Assembly (NCBI RefSeq): GCF_042180575.1
Contig: NZ_CP170094.1
Span: 1,922,001 to 1,986,000 of the forward strand
Direction: 5' to 3'
Length of the DNA stretch: 64,000 nt
From: Bernardetia sp042180575
GTDB lineage: Bacteria; Bacteroidota; Bacteroidia; Cytophagales; Bernardetiaceae
Part shown: in pieces, positions 1-8,560 of the stretch
Numbering within the stretch: the first letter of the stretch is position 1
Layout: every line of letters starts with the position of its first letter
Translations under genes and position numbers: made by a program
The notes under the pieces: model-generated
Told to the model about the DNA's origin: nothing
The model's database searches: none
Seen by the model: the letters and a program-made list of their open reading frames with translations, nothing else

Positions 1-240
1 TAAAACTTCATTCAAAAAGTCTGAATTGTTTTCCTTTAATTCACTTTGTTGTGCTAAGGCTTTTCGTTCTGCTAATTTTTGAGCGACTTCTTTTGTTTGC
101 CACTCAGGTAAAATATCTTCCTCTACGTCTTTTACACGCTGCTCAAACTCTATATCCATAGAAGATAAAAGCTGCTTTCTACGTGGAGAACCAGAACCTA
201 AAATGACTTTGTAATGATGTAAAAGGTGATTTAAAAGCAT
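1..240 (-). CDS. maf: Maf-like nucleoside triphosphate pyrophosphatase (partial)
   Basis: The reading frame starts at the ATG at 240 and runs off the left edge, so only the first 80 residues are present. The start reads MLLNHLLHHYKVILGSGSPR, then RKQLL. The SGSPRRKQLL stretch is the N-terminal signature of the Maf/ITPase-fold family, which hydrolyses non-canonical nucleoside triphosphates such as dTTP/UTP or m7GTP in the cytoplasm. Full-length family members are about 190-200 residues, so roughly 60 percent is missing. The family call is firm; the subfamily and substrate cannot be decided from this piece. Confidence 0.85.
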   Translation of the reverse strand, partial: MLLNHLLHHYKVILGSGSPRRKQLLSSMDIEFEQRVKDVEEDILPEWQTKEVAQKLAERKALAQQSELKENNSDFLNEVL

Positions 241-286
241 GTTTTTTTTGAATTATAAGTAGTAAATAATCAACTCAAAGTTTTTT

Positions 287-796
287 TTATATCCGTGTCA
301 GTTCTCTAATTAGCTTGCTATGTTTTGGAAATTCTTTTGATAACTCTTCATACTTAGCTAGTTCGAAATCAGCAAAATCAAATGCTGGAGCAACTGTACA
401 ACCCGATAAAGTAAAACCATTAGGATTCTGACAACGTGAAGCAAACCAAAGTCCAGCAGGAATTACAACTTGAGGAAACTGTTTTTTTTCAATATCTAGT
501 CCCAATACTTTTTCATGAAGATTTCCCAAATCATCAAAAAAGAAAATGGAAAGTGGATCGCCATCATAAAAATGCCACATTTCGTCAGAAGCAATACGAT
601 GAAAAGCCGAAAAAGTATCTCCTGTAAGTAAAAAATAGATAGCAGTACTGTATGCACAATTTCCAAAAAAGTTCTTGGGTAATACACTTTTAGGAATAAT
701 TCCTTCTGCACGATATGTTTCTGCAAAAAAACCTCCTTCAGGATGAGAAGTCAAATTTAGTTTTTCAATCCAATAGTCTTGATTGTGATAACTCAT
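287..796 (-). CDS. Cupin-superfamily protein, DUF985 type
   Basis: This 169-residue protein opens with YWIEKLNLTSHPEGGFFAET, the hallmark of the DUF985 (cupin_5) family, related to yeast YML079W. The HPEGG motif at about 18-22, the later FHRIASDEMWHFYDGDPL segment and the VVIPAGLWF strand fit the two cupin motifs of a beta-barrel sugar-binding fold. No catalytic activity is established for most of the family; some members resemble dTDP-sugar epimerases but lack the full active site. It is transcribed away from the window edge in the same direction as maf, with about 45 bases between them. There is no signal peptide, so it is cytoplasmic. Confidence 0.8.
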   Translation of the reverse strand: MSYHNQDYWIEKLNLTSHPEGGFFAETYRAEGIIPKSVLPKNFFGNCAYSTAIYFLLTGDTFSAFHRIASDEMWHFYDGDPLSIFFFDDLGNLHEKVLGLDIEKKQFPQVVIPAGLWFASRCQNPNGFTLSGCTVAPAFDFADFELAKYEELSKEFPKHSKLIRELTRI

Positions 797-820
797 TGAT
801 AATAGATTTACTTGTTATAT

Positions 821-1498
821 TTATTTTGCCAATTTACCTTCTTTGTTCTCAAAACGATAATCTATTTCAAGAAACTCTATTTTTCCTTTTTCTACTTTTG
901 TAATCAGTTTTGGCGCAGATGTAATTCCTTGTAAGAATACAAAACCATTAAAATCAATAATTTTATATTCTGACTCCCATTCGTAATCTCTGTCTAACGT
1001 TTTAGTTTTAACTAATCCATTTTCTTGATAAGTAAATCTATATTCTTTTACTTTTTCAATAGATTGAAATAAAGGTGCTTTTATTAATTCTTTTTTCAAT
1101 TTATTTACAGTTGTATTACTTGGTTTTTCATTCAATTTGACATAAGACAATGTATATCCTTTATAGTTTATTGTCAGTGAATCGTTTGTATGGACGGTCA
1201 TTGTTTCTTCTTCATTCAGTTTGTATATTTTGTCATCTAAAGAAGTCAAGTTTAATGTGTCTCTATAAACAAATACATTAGTTTCACCACTTTTCATATT
1301 TATTCTGTCTTGAGTTTCCATTCTATGAAACTGATTTGACGTTGTGCTATAAAGAAAAATCTGAACTTTTGCTTGTTCCATAAAATTTCCTAAAGAATCA
1401 TACACTCCTTTTGTTCTCCATAATTTTCCAGTTTCAATATTTTGTCCAAAACTTAGAGTTGAGATAAATAGCATTAGTAATACAAGTAGATTTTTCAT
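821..1498 (-). CDS. Secreted hypothetical protein
   Basis: A 225-residue protein with a clear type I signal peptide (MKNLLVLLMLFISTLSFGQ, cut after the SFG-Q junction) and no other membrane segment. The mature part is rich in short beta-strand-like stretches, with a conserved-looking GKLWRTKGVYDSLGNFMEQ-type beginning and repeated lysine/threonine-rich turns. I do not recognise a domain. It ends 25 bases before the cupin gene on the same strand, so the two may be co-transcribed. Likely periplasmic or outer-membrane associated; function unknown. Confidence 0.6.
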   Translation of the reverse strand: MKNLLVLLMLFISTLSFGQNIETGKLWRTKGVYDSLGNFMEQAKVQIFLYSTTSNQFHRMETQDRINMKSGETNVFVYRDTLNLTSLDDKIYKLNEEETMTVHTNDSLTINYKGYTLSYVKLNEKPSNTTVNKLKKELIKAPLFQSIEKVKEYRFTYQENGLVKTKTLDRDYEWESEYKIIDFNGFVFLQGITSAPKLITKVEKGKIEFLEIDYRFENKEGKLAK

Positions 1499-1637
1499 GT
1501 TTTTATAGTTAAATTTTTAAATAATATACAAATATAATAAATTAAGTTACGACCTAAGTGAAGTAGGATTATTGAATTTCTTTTCAATAATTTCAACTAG
1601 AAACAAAATCTTTTTCTAAAGTATAAAACTAAAACCC

Positions 1638-1645
1638 TAAATTTG
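1638..1645 (+). promoter_or_regulatory. Bacteroidota-type -7 box upstream of desaturase
   Basis: TAAATTTG matches the TAnnTTTG -7 element of Bacteroidota promoters and lies 46 bases before the desaturase ATG. A clean -33 TTG box is not obvious, so this is a motif-based guess. Confidence 0.4.
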
Positions 1646-1690
1646 CAAGACACAAATTTTAAATAAATAATTTTGTGAAACTTATCCACT

Positions 1691-2773
1691 ATGAAAAACT
1701 ACGTAAAATTCAAGCCTAAAGACAAAAGTTTATTCTTTCCGACCTTAAAAAAGAGAGTAGATGATTATTTTATTACCAACAATATTAGTAAAAATGCAAA
1801 TACAGGTATGGTAATCAAGACGATTATTTTACTATCTGCCTATATTTTACCTTTTATTTATATTTTAGCTTACAACCCTAGTTTTATCATTTCTACTGTT
1901 TTATGGTCAATAATGGGACTAGGTATTGCAGGAATTGGGATGAGTGTGATGCATGATGCAAATCATGGTTCGTATTCTCGTTCGGAATGGATAAACAAAC
2001 TCTTAGGCAATACACTTACTTTGGTAGGTGGCTCGGTCGATAATTGGAAAGTACAACATAATTTATTGCACCATACTTTTACAAATGTAGTTCATCAAGA
2101 CGATGATATTTCTGATAAATTTGTTTTGCGTTTTTCTCCCCATACAGAAGTAAAGTGGTTTCACAAATATCAATATATTTATGCTTTCTTTTTTTATGGA
2201 TTACAAACTATTTATTGGGTTTTTGTAAAGGATTTTCTTCAATTTAAGCGTTATGTCATAAAAGGAGAAAAAAAATGGTTTACATTTATCAAATTAATTT
2301 TATCCAAGATTATATATACTTTTGTAATCATATTACTTCCTATTGTATTTTTTGATATTCCTGTTTTGAATGTAGCCATAGGTTTTTTGGTCATGCAATT
2401 TGTAGCAGGATTAGTCCTAACAGTTATTTTTCAGTTGGCGCATACTGTTGAAGGAACTACACATCCATTGCCTAACGAAAAAAATGAAATTACACAAGAT
2501 TGGGCAATCCATCAAATGAACACAACCGTAGATTTTGCACCAAAAAACAAGCTGCTCTCGTGGTATATTGGAGGTCTGAATTTTCAAGTAGAACATCATT
2601 TATTTACCAAAATTTGTCATATTCATTATCCTGAAATCTCTAAAATAGTACAACAAACGGCTGCTGAATTTGATATTCCTTATTTAATGAATGAAAGTTT
2701 TTCTGATGCACTTATTGCTCATATAAACGCACTCAAAAGATTTGGCAAAGAAGAAAGTGGATTGTTGATTTAA
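1691..2773 (+). CDS. Membrane fatty acid desaturase (acyl-lipid/linoleoyl-CoA desaturase type)
   Basis: A 360-residue integral membrane di-iron desaturase. All three histidine boxes are visible: HDANH at about 88-92, HNLLHH at about 123-128, and QVEHH near 296-300. The Q in the third box is typical of front-end or acyl-lipid desaturases (COG3239). Two paired hydrophobic regions lie at about 43-90 and 200-245. The enzyme introduces double bonds into membrane acyl chains using O2 and an electron donor such as ferredoxin or cytochrome b5. No cytochrome b5 domain is fused here. It is monocistronic and divergent from its neighbours. Cold or fluidity regulation is plausible but not visible in the sequence. 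Confidence 0.9.
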   Translation: MKNYVKFKPKDKSLFFPTLKKRVDDYFITNNISKNANTGMVIKTIILLSAYILPFIYILAYNPSFIISTVLWSIMGLGIAGIGMSVMHDANHGSYSRSEWINKLLGNTLTLVGGSVDNWKVQHNLLHHTFTNVVHQDDDISDKFVLRFSPHTEVKWFHKYQYIYAFFFYGLQTIYWVFVKDFLQFKRYVIKGEKKWFTFIKLILSKIIYTFVIILLPIVFFDIPVLNVAIGFLVMQFVAGLVLTVIFQLAHTVEGTTHPLPNEKNEITQDWAIHQMNTTVDFAPKNKLLSWYIGGLNFQVEHHLFTKICHIHYPEISKIVQQTAAEFDIPYLMNESFSDALIAHINALKRFGKEESGLLI

Positions 2774-2800
2774 AAAAATAAGTGTGCTGTTGTTTGGTCT

Positions 2801-2850
2801 AAACTATTGTCAGAGTTATTTTGGATTACCAAAAACTACTGACAAAGTTT
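2801..2850. repeat. 50-bp imperfect palindrome (TTGTCAGAGTT family)
   Basis: AAACTATTGTCAGAGTT is followed by an inner stem TTTTGG-ATTA-CCAAAA and by ACTACTGACAAAGTTT, so the whole unit folds as a long hairpin with an ATTA loop. Two related units lie at 51417-51516 downstream of the reverse transcriptase, one with the same ATTA loop. The outer arms are conserved and the inner stem varies, which suggests an interspersed repeat. It could also help terminate the desaturase transcript. Confidence 0.75.
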
Positions 2851-2903
2851 TCCTGTTGATTTGAATATATTCATCCAATTTTATAAATTCAATACTCATT
2901 TTC

Positions 2904-3305
2904 TTATAAAACCTGCTCTTTAAATATCGTTTCTAATGCTTTTTTGGGGTCACTATCTAATCCAGAGTAGGTTTTAGAACTTTGAATGATTGTGCTTCTG
3001 CTGGCTGTTAGCCATCCAAAACGTTCGGATAATTCTAATTGACCTATTTTTCCACTGGCAGAATTTCCTTCACAAACCAGTTTCCAAGCCTTTAAATAAT
3101 CATTCAATAATTCTAATTCTATTTCACATGAAAATGTCTTTAATTTTGTTTCATTAATAGTGTATTTGATGTCTAAAAACTTTTTTCGTTTACAAAAAAC
3201 GATAACACCTACATTAAAGAATTCTTCTCGTTCTACTTTTGGAACAATACGAATGATGGCGTATTTGAAGGTAAATTTGTCTTGTATATTTTGCCTATCT
3301 TGCAT
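2904..3305 (-). CDS. DUF3037 family protein
   Basis: A 133-residue cytoplasmic protein beginning with FTFKYAIIRIVPKVEREEF-type sequence followed by FNVGVIVFC, the diagnostic segment of DUF3037. Its start overlaps the end of the upstream HipA-like kinase by 11 bases (3295-3305), so the two are translationally coupled. HipA-like kinases (the short HipA_2 type) and DUF3037 proteins are commonly found as such pairs, which suggests they act as one module, possibly a toxin-antitoxin-like or regulatory pair. The biochemical role of DUF3037 is not established. Confidence 0.8.
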   Translation of the reverse strand: MQDRQNIQDKFTFKYAIIRIVPKVEREEFFNVGVIVFCKRKKFLDIKYTINETKLKTFSCEIELELLNDYLKAWKLVCEGNSASGKIGQLELSERFGWLTASRSTIIQSSKTYSGLDSDPKKALETIFKEQVL

Positions 3306-4080
3306 AATTAGCTTCTTTAACTAATAAGTCAATATTAGAGAGTTTGGTAGTTATAAATTCGATATAGGCTTCTCTCATTTCTTGTGGACTTAAACTGATA
3401 GATTCACTCATCAACCAATCTTCTGGAATAGTCGATACAATATCAATAATTACATCTTTACTTAATAACTGCTTAATTTCGGTTGCAGCCTCAGTTAGTT
3501 TTTCGGCTTTACTTAAAAGAACGTGGTCTTTAATGAGTGGGAATGTTCTTGTCAGATGACTTTTCCAATTATCCCAGTTGTGATGAAAATAAAAACTAGC
3601 TCCATTGTCGATTATCCATAATTCATTATTCCAATGTAATAGGTTTGTATTTTTATCTGTTCGGTCGATATTACTGATAATACTATCCAAAATTACTACT
3701 TTAGAAGCAATCATTTTATCTACATCATTTACTAAAGGGTCGTAGGTAATAGCAGACGATAAAAACTGCAAACCAAGGTTTAGACCAACACTAAATTTGA
3801 GTAAATCTTGAATTTCTTCATCAGGCTGACTCTTACTAAATGATTCATCAAGATTCATAAATACAAGTTCAGGAACTTTCAAGCCTATTGCTCGTGCCAT
3901 TTCGCCACCAATAAATTCTGCGATTAAAGCCATTTTTCCTTGTCCTGCACCTCTAAATTTTAGGACATACAAAAAATCATCATCACCTTTGACAATAGCA
4001 GGAAGCGAACCACCTTCTCGTAAAGGTTGCAAATATTGAATAACATCTATGGTTCGAATATCTAATTTTTTCATCAACAA
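3295..4080 (-). CDS. HipA-like Ser/Thr kinase (HipA_2 type)
   Basis: This 261-residue protein is much shorter than classical HipA (about 440) and corresponds to the compact HipA_2 fold. Visible kinase elements are the glycine-poor N-terminal strand GGSLPAIVKGDDDFLYVLKF with a likely ATP-contacting lysine, the GGEMARAIGLKVPE helix, the catalytic loop SNIDRTDKNTNLL with D and N, and the metal-binding IDNGASF segment. The ATG at 4080 follows MLMKK; the second Met two codons later could also serve. It is followed by a DUF3037 gene with an 11-base overlap. No HipB-type DNA-binding antitoxin is next to it. The target of phosphorylation is unknown. Confidence 0.8.
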   Translation of the reverse strand: MLMKKLDIRTIDVIQYLQPLREGGSLPAIVKGDDDFLYVLKFRGAGQGKMALIAEFIGGEMARAIGLKVPELVFMNLDESFSKSQPDEEIQDLLKFSVGLNLGLQFLSSAITYDPLVNDVDKMIASKVVILDSIISNIDRTDKNTNLLHWNNELWIIDNGASFYFHHNWDNWKSHLTRTFPLIKDHVLLSKAEKLTEAATEIKQLLSKDVIIDIVSTIPEDWLMSESISLSPQEMREAYIEFITTKLSNIDLLVKEANYAR

Positions 4081-4230
4081 AAATACTCAAAATATAAATC
4101 TTTTTACAACTATTTTCAAAATCTGATTGCAGTTTTTACTTTATTTCATTTCTAATGATTCCATTTCAGTAAAATTATCAAAATTTTAAACTTCAATTTA
4201 GAATTTCTAAAAGTCCTAATAATTAATTAC

Positions 4231-4411
4231 AGGCAAATGCTAGGGCAAACGCACGAAAATAAAATGTGTGATTTTACACTCTTTTTGACCTATTTTTTTA
4301 GTTTTAAAATTCAAGCGAGGACGCTTGAATTAGACAAAAACTGGTTTAAGCGTCCTCGCTTGAACCAATTCTTAAAAAATAAAATTTCGTGCGTTTGCCT
4401 TAGGCAAATGC
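4231..4411. repeat. Nested inverted-repeat element upstream of glycosyltransferase
   Basis: Outer arms GGCAAACGCACGAAA (4244-4258) and TTTCGTGCGTTTGCC (4385-4399) are exact inverted copies. Inside them, ATTCAAGCGAGGACGCTTGA (4309-4328) and AAGCGTCCTCGCTTGAA (4348-4364) are also inverted copies of each other, and each is itself a near-palindrome. Both ends carry GGCAAATGCT in direct orientation. The structure looks like a small non-autonomous or REP-like element of about 180 bp. It is open in frame with the downstream gene, but I judge it non-coding. Confidence 0.7.
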
Positions 4412-4491
4412 TGTATTTAGACCAAAAACTAAATTTTATCCTTATTTTTGATATTCTGTTTAAATTGTTTTCGTTTTCTTACCTCATTCAC

Positions 4492-5736
4492 ATGTCAAAA
4501 TTCTCTTTCATTGTTCCTTATCGCAACCGAGACACAAAAATAGCCAAACGCTGTTTGCTTTCTCTTCAGCATCAAAAACTCATTCAAAGAAATGATACAG
4601 ACTATGAAGTCATTTTTATAGATTATGGAAGTGATATTTCTATTTCGGATGAGTTAGAAGATTTTTGTGAAAATTTGGATAAAGTAAATTATGTTTTTAA
4701 TGAAGTAAGAGGAATGTTTTGGTCACGTTCGGCTTCTATCAACAACGGCATTTATTTAGCAAAAGGAGAATATTGTATTATTGCTGATGTAGATATGATT
4801 TATTCACCTAATTTTTTGGAAGAAGTCGATAAAAACGCAACTCAAAATACACTTTTGCATTATCAATGTTTTTATTTGAATGAAGACTTTGAGTATGATA
4901 AATATCAGGAAAATCATAGCTTAAATATTGAAAATCCGAATCAATTTGAAAAGAGTAGTAAAGAATCGGCTATGGGAATTGTCGTTATTCCAACAGAAAA
5001 ACTAAAAAAAATAGGAGCTTTTGATGAATATTTTAGGCTTTGGGGAATAGAAGATAAAGATTTGAATAGACGATTATTGAACTATAAGTATGAGAAAAAT
5101 AAAGATAAAAAGTTAGAAATGAAATGGCTCAATGCTGAAAAATCGCCTGTTTTTCATCAATGGCATCCAGCAGCAAATAATCCATTAGCACAACCAAAAG
5201 GCTGGGAAAAAATCGTAATTGACCATTATCACAATAAATATGATAAGCCAGAACTTACTATTCACACGAAAACAAATGGAATAGAAATAGGAAAAGTTTA
5301 TACAAAAGAAGAACGTCCTGCATTAAAAGTGTATGAAAGTACTCAATTAGATTCTAACCTCATTATTACTAATTATAGTTTTGAGTTTCCTATCGAAAAA
5401 GCCTATTCTTCTTTTGCAAGTCAGTTTATGAAATTAGAAAAAAACGAACCTCTTATTCTAAACCAATCCTTTTCTTTAATCGATGAAAAAGCAACCAGTA
5501 AAGCTGCAAAAGGAGTAAAGAAAATAAATACGCTTTTAGAAAAAGTAAAGGTTTCATACAGAATGACCGAACTTTTGAAACATACTTACGGAAATATAGA
5601 TTTTTATCAAGTTCGTGATTTTCTATTTTATTTTATCGTCGATTTTGAGAATTTTATTGAAGATTATTATTACAAACAAGAAAATGGAAAAAATGGAAAG
5701 CCTGAAAAAATCACATTGATTTTATTCAAAAAGTAG
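4492..5736 (+). CDS. Family 2-like glycosyltransferase
   Basis: I start this 414-residue protein at the ATG at 4492 because MSKFSFIVPYRNRDTKIAKR is a standard GT-A N-terminus and the open frame upstream lies in a repeat. The nucleotide-sugar site is represented by IADVDMIYSP (DVD as the DxD motif, about residue 98) and the acceptor-side GAFDEYFRLWGIEDKDLNRR matches the ED-containing helix of galactosyltransferase-type domains (Glyco_transf_7C). No membrane segment is seen, so it is a cytoplasmic transferase, possibly acting on a surface glycan or protein. The last 150 residues are not recognisable. The sugar and acceptor are unknown. Confidence 0.8.
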   Translation: MSKFSFIVPYRNRDTKIAKRCLLSLQHQKLIQRNDTDYEVIFIDYGSDISISDELEDFCENLDKVNYVFNEVRGMFWSRSASINNGIYLAKGEYCIIADVDMIYSPNFLEEVDKNATQNTLLHYQCFYLNEDFEYDKYQENHSLNIENPNQFEKSSKESAMGIVVIPTEKLKKIGAFDEYFRLWGIEDKDLNRRLLNYKYEKNKDKKLEMKWLNAEKSPVFHQWHPAANNPLAQPKGWEKIVIDHYHNKYDKPELTIHTKTNGIEIGKVYTKEERPALKVYESTQLDSNLIITNYSFEFPIEKAYSSFASQFMKLEKNEPLILNQSFSLIDEKATSKAAKGVKKINTLLEKVKVSYRMTELLKHTYGNIDFYQVRDFLFYFIVDFENFIEDYYYKQENGKNGKPEKITLILFKK

Positions 5737-5746
5737 TTTATATTAA

Positions 5747-7066
5747 CTATACCAATTCAGAAACAGGCAAAACATTTACAGTTAGATTGGAATTAGACAA
5801 ATCAATATCTTTCAATTCTACTTCTTGAAGTGTATTAGGCAAAGAAACATTATAGGCTTGATTTACACGAACATAATTTTCTGTAAATCCAAAGATTTTG
5901 TCTTCTTTGACTTCATTTTCCCACAAAACTATCTTGGCTTTTCCTAATTGAGATTGGTAAAAATAATTTCGTTTTTTATCAGAAAGACTATGTAACATCT
6001 TCGAACGCTCGGCACGAACTTTTTTAGGAACTGCATTTTTCATATCAGCAGCCTTTGTATTTTGGCGTTCTGAATAAGTAAAAACATGCAAATAAGAAAT
6101 ATCTAAGCTATGCAGAAAATTATATGTTTCCATAAAATGTTCTTCACTTTCGCCTGGAAAACCAACAATTACATCGACACCAATACACGCATCAGGCATT
6201 AGATTTTTAATTTTTTCTATTCTTTCACTATACAAACTCGTTTTATAACGACGACGCATAAAACGCAAAATCTCATCGCTACCCGACTGTAAAGGAATAT
6301 GAAAATGAGGCACAAACCTTTTAGAATTAGCTACAAATTCGATAATTTCATCAGATAATAAATTAGGTTCGATAGACGAAATACGAAAGCGCTCAATTCC
6401 TTCTACTTTATCCAGTTCTTGTACAAGTTCGAAAAAAGTATGAACACGCTCATTGTTTATCAAGCCATAATCACCTGTATTTACACCTGTCAAGACAATT
6501 TCTTTTACTTTTGTAGCTGCAATTTCTCTTGTAGCTTTCAAAATATTTTCTACTGTATCACTTCTGCTATTTCCTCTAGCAAGTGGAATCGTACAAAAAG
6601 CACAATTATAATCACAACCATCTTGAACTTTCAAAAATGTACGTGTACGGTCGCCGAATGAATAAGCTGTATTAAAATCAGTCGCTTGTGAAATTTCAGA
6701 AGCGCAAAGTTGAACAGTATCTTTTTGCTCAAAATCATTCAAAACTTCAAACAAACGGAATTTTTCGGCTGCTCCCAAAACGGCATCAACACCTTTTATA
6801 GTAGCAATTTCTTGTGGTTTGAGTTGAGCATAACAACCAATAATAATTACAAAAGAATTTGGCGATGTTTTTTTAGCTTGTTTTACAATCTGCTTACACT
6901 TTTTATCTGCGTTTTCTGTAACCGAACAGGTATTGATGACAAAAATATCTGGATTTTCAGCAAATTCGACACGCTCATAACCACGCTCTTCAAACTGACG
7001 GGCAATAGTTGAGGTTTCAGAAAAATTGAGTTTGCAACCCAAGGTGTAAAAAGCTACTTTACGCAT
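5747..7066 (-). CDS. mtaB: tRNA t6A37 methylthiotransferase MtaB
   Basis: A 439-residue radical SAM methylthiotransferase. The N-terminal UPF0004 domain begins MRKVAFYTLGCKLNFSET and carries cysteines at about 10, 47 and 79 (NTCSVT and GCYAQ). The radical SAM cluster CDYNCAFCTIPLARG (CxxxCxxC) follows at about 151-165. A TRAM-like C-terminal portion contains NYVRVN. The LGCKLN form, rather than LGCQMN, is characteristic of MtaB rather than MiaB or RimO. It converts t6A37 to ms2t6A37 in tRNAs reading ANN codons. It is convergent with the glycosyltransferase, 10 bases away. Confidence 0.92.
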   Translation of the reverse strand: MRKVAFYTLGCKLNFSETSTIARQFEERGYERVEFAENPDIFVINTCSVTENADKKCKQIVKQAKKTSPNSFVIIIGCYAQLKPQEIATIKGVDAVLGAAEKFRLFEVLNDFEQKDTVQLCASEISQATDFNTAYSFGDRTRTFLKVQDGCDYNCAFCTIPLARGNSRSDTVENILKATREIAATKVKEIVLTGVNTGDYGLINNERVHTFFELVQELDKVEGIERFRISSIEPNLLSDEIIEFVANSKRFVPHFHIPLQSGSDEILRFMRRRYKTSLYSERIEKIKNLMPDACIGVDVIVGFPGESEEHFMETYNFLHSLDISYLHVFTYSERQNTKAADMKNAVPKKVRAERSKMLHSLSDKKRNYFYQSQLGKAKIVLWENEVKEDKIFGFTENYVRVNQAYNVSLPNTLQEVELKDIDLSNSNLTVNVLPVSELV

Positions 7067-7070
7067 AAAT

Positions 7071-7096
7071 TAATTACGAATTACGAATTACGAATT
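7071..7096. repeat. AATTACGAATT tandem repeat
   Basis: Three successive TTACGAA units directly upstream of mtaB. The same motif recurs at 22536-22674, 45651-45801, 46189-46240 and 52229-52257. Confidence 0.7.
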
Positions 7097-7384
7097 TGAT
7101 GTAGTAATTATCTACAGTTCGTGTTCTTATTATTAAATTATTGTTCGTGTTTTAATGATAGCAACACCAACAAGTAAGAAAGTCTGATCTAGTTACAGCA
7201 AAGGTACGAAATAAAATAAAATTTGCATTTATGAAAAAATACACTTTTATTAGCTAGGCTAAACAAAAATGTAAAAACTGAACTTATTTTTCAAAGAATT
7301 AGTTTGATTTTTATAAACCTTTTAAGTCTGTAAAATGGGGATTTAGCTCAGTTGGCTAGAGCACTTCGCTAGCAGTGAAGGGGG

Positions 7385-8560
7385 CAGTGATGTTAAGTTC
7401 TAATTGATTTTGTATTTTTGTTTTTTTATTGACAGAATAAAATTTGGTTTATGGAATTTAGTGACTTTATCAGAAACATGGAAGATAGCCGTAGAAGTCA
7501 AGGTCAGCGTTACTCTTTTGAATCTATGATGTGGATGATTTTTTTGAGTATTGCTTGTGGCTATGAGAGTAGTCGTAAAATGGCTACTTTTTGTATTTCT
7601 TATCAAGACGTATTTATAGATTATTTTGATTTAAAACATGGTACTCCTAGTTATGGCACTTTTCATACTTTTTTATCTTATTTAGATAGTTTATCTTTTG
7701 CAGCCTCTTTTAATACTGTTATGCTTTCTCATTCGGAATTAGAAAAAGGAGATTGGATAGCAGGAGATGGACAAACTCTATGTTCTACCGTTAGTTCTTC
7801 TCATACAAGCAAACAAGATTATGTTAGTGTAGTGAGTTTATTTTGTCAAAAAACAGGTTTGAGTATTTTATTGAAAGATTATATGAATAAAGATAAACAA
7901 GAATCAGAAGCTAAAATAGTTTTAGAGTTACTACTTAAGAATTTGAAAGACAAAGGCTTAATGTTTACATTGGATGCTCTACATTGCCAAAAAAAACATT
8001 AAAAAGTATTGTCGCTAGTGGAAATGACTTTACAGTTCAAGTAAAAGGAAATACTCCAAAGTTACTAGCTAGTTTAGAAACTACACTACTTACTACTACT
8101 CATAGAGACACTCACATTATAGAAAAAAAAAGAATGGCATAAAAACAACTTGGCAATGCTACTGCTACGATTATGTGCAAAAAGTGAAAGAATGGCAGTG
8201 CATTGAAACAATTATCGTAATTTATAAAACAGTTATTGAACCTACTAAAGTAACTCCTACTCGTCGTTATTATGTTTCAAATAAAAAACTAGAAGAGGGA
8301 TTCTCAGCCAAGTCATTTAATGTAGGTATTAGAGGGCATTGGGATATTGAAAATAAAGCACACAGAAATAAAGATATTGTATTCAAACAGGATGATAACA
8401 AAGTTAAAAATAGTAAACATGCAGTAAATAGAGCTATTTTCAATACTATAGCACTCAATTTCCTAATAGATAAATATTCTGAAAATGTAATGTATAACCA
8501 AATTTTATTTCGTACACAGTTTCAAAAAATATGCTTTAAAAAGAGAACTTAACATCACTG
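7385..8560 (+). mobile_element. ISAs1-family insertion sequence
   Basis: The ends are exact 17-bp inverted repeats: CAGTGATGTTAAGTTCT at 7385 and its complement ending at 8560. It is flanked by the 10-bp direct repeat GTGAAGGGGG, which fits the 8-10 bp duplications of ISAs1 elements. The total length of 1176 bp and the single broken transposase gene are typical. Confidence 0.9.
7451..8552 (+). pseudogene. ISAs1-type transposase, two frameshifts
   Basis: The N-terminal part (7451-8002) shows the ISAs1-associated domain (SFESMMWMIFLSIACGYESS, HGTPSYGTFHTFL) and then the first catalytic segment DWIAGDGQTL. Reading continues after a one-base shift in an eight-A run at about 7989-7996 (KTLKSIVASGNDFTVQVKGN), and shifts again in a nine-A run near 8122-8131. 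The C-terminal part (8175-8552) contains the RGHWDIENKAHRNKDIVFKQ-type segment with the catalytic E of the DDE site. The joined product would be about 366 residues, normal for the family. Both lesions lie in poly-A runs, so slippage could in principle restore the frame, but decay is the simpler reading. Confidence 0.85.

Noticed and set aside
4237..4491. N-terminal 85-residue extension of the glycosyltransferase
   Set aside because: It lies over a nested inverted repeat and has no resemblance to the enzyme family; the ATG at 4492 begins the canonical GT-A strand.
6419..6661. Plus-strand frame inside mtaB
   Set aside because: It is antisense to a well-supported gene, with low-complexity cysteine and isoleucine-rich translation and no family resemblance.
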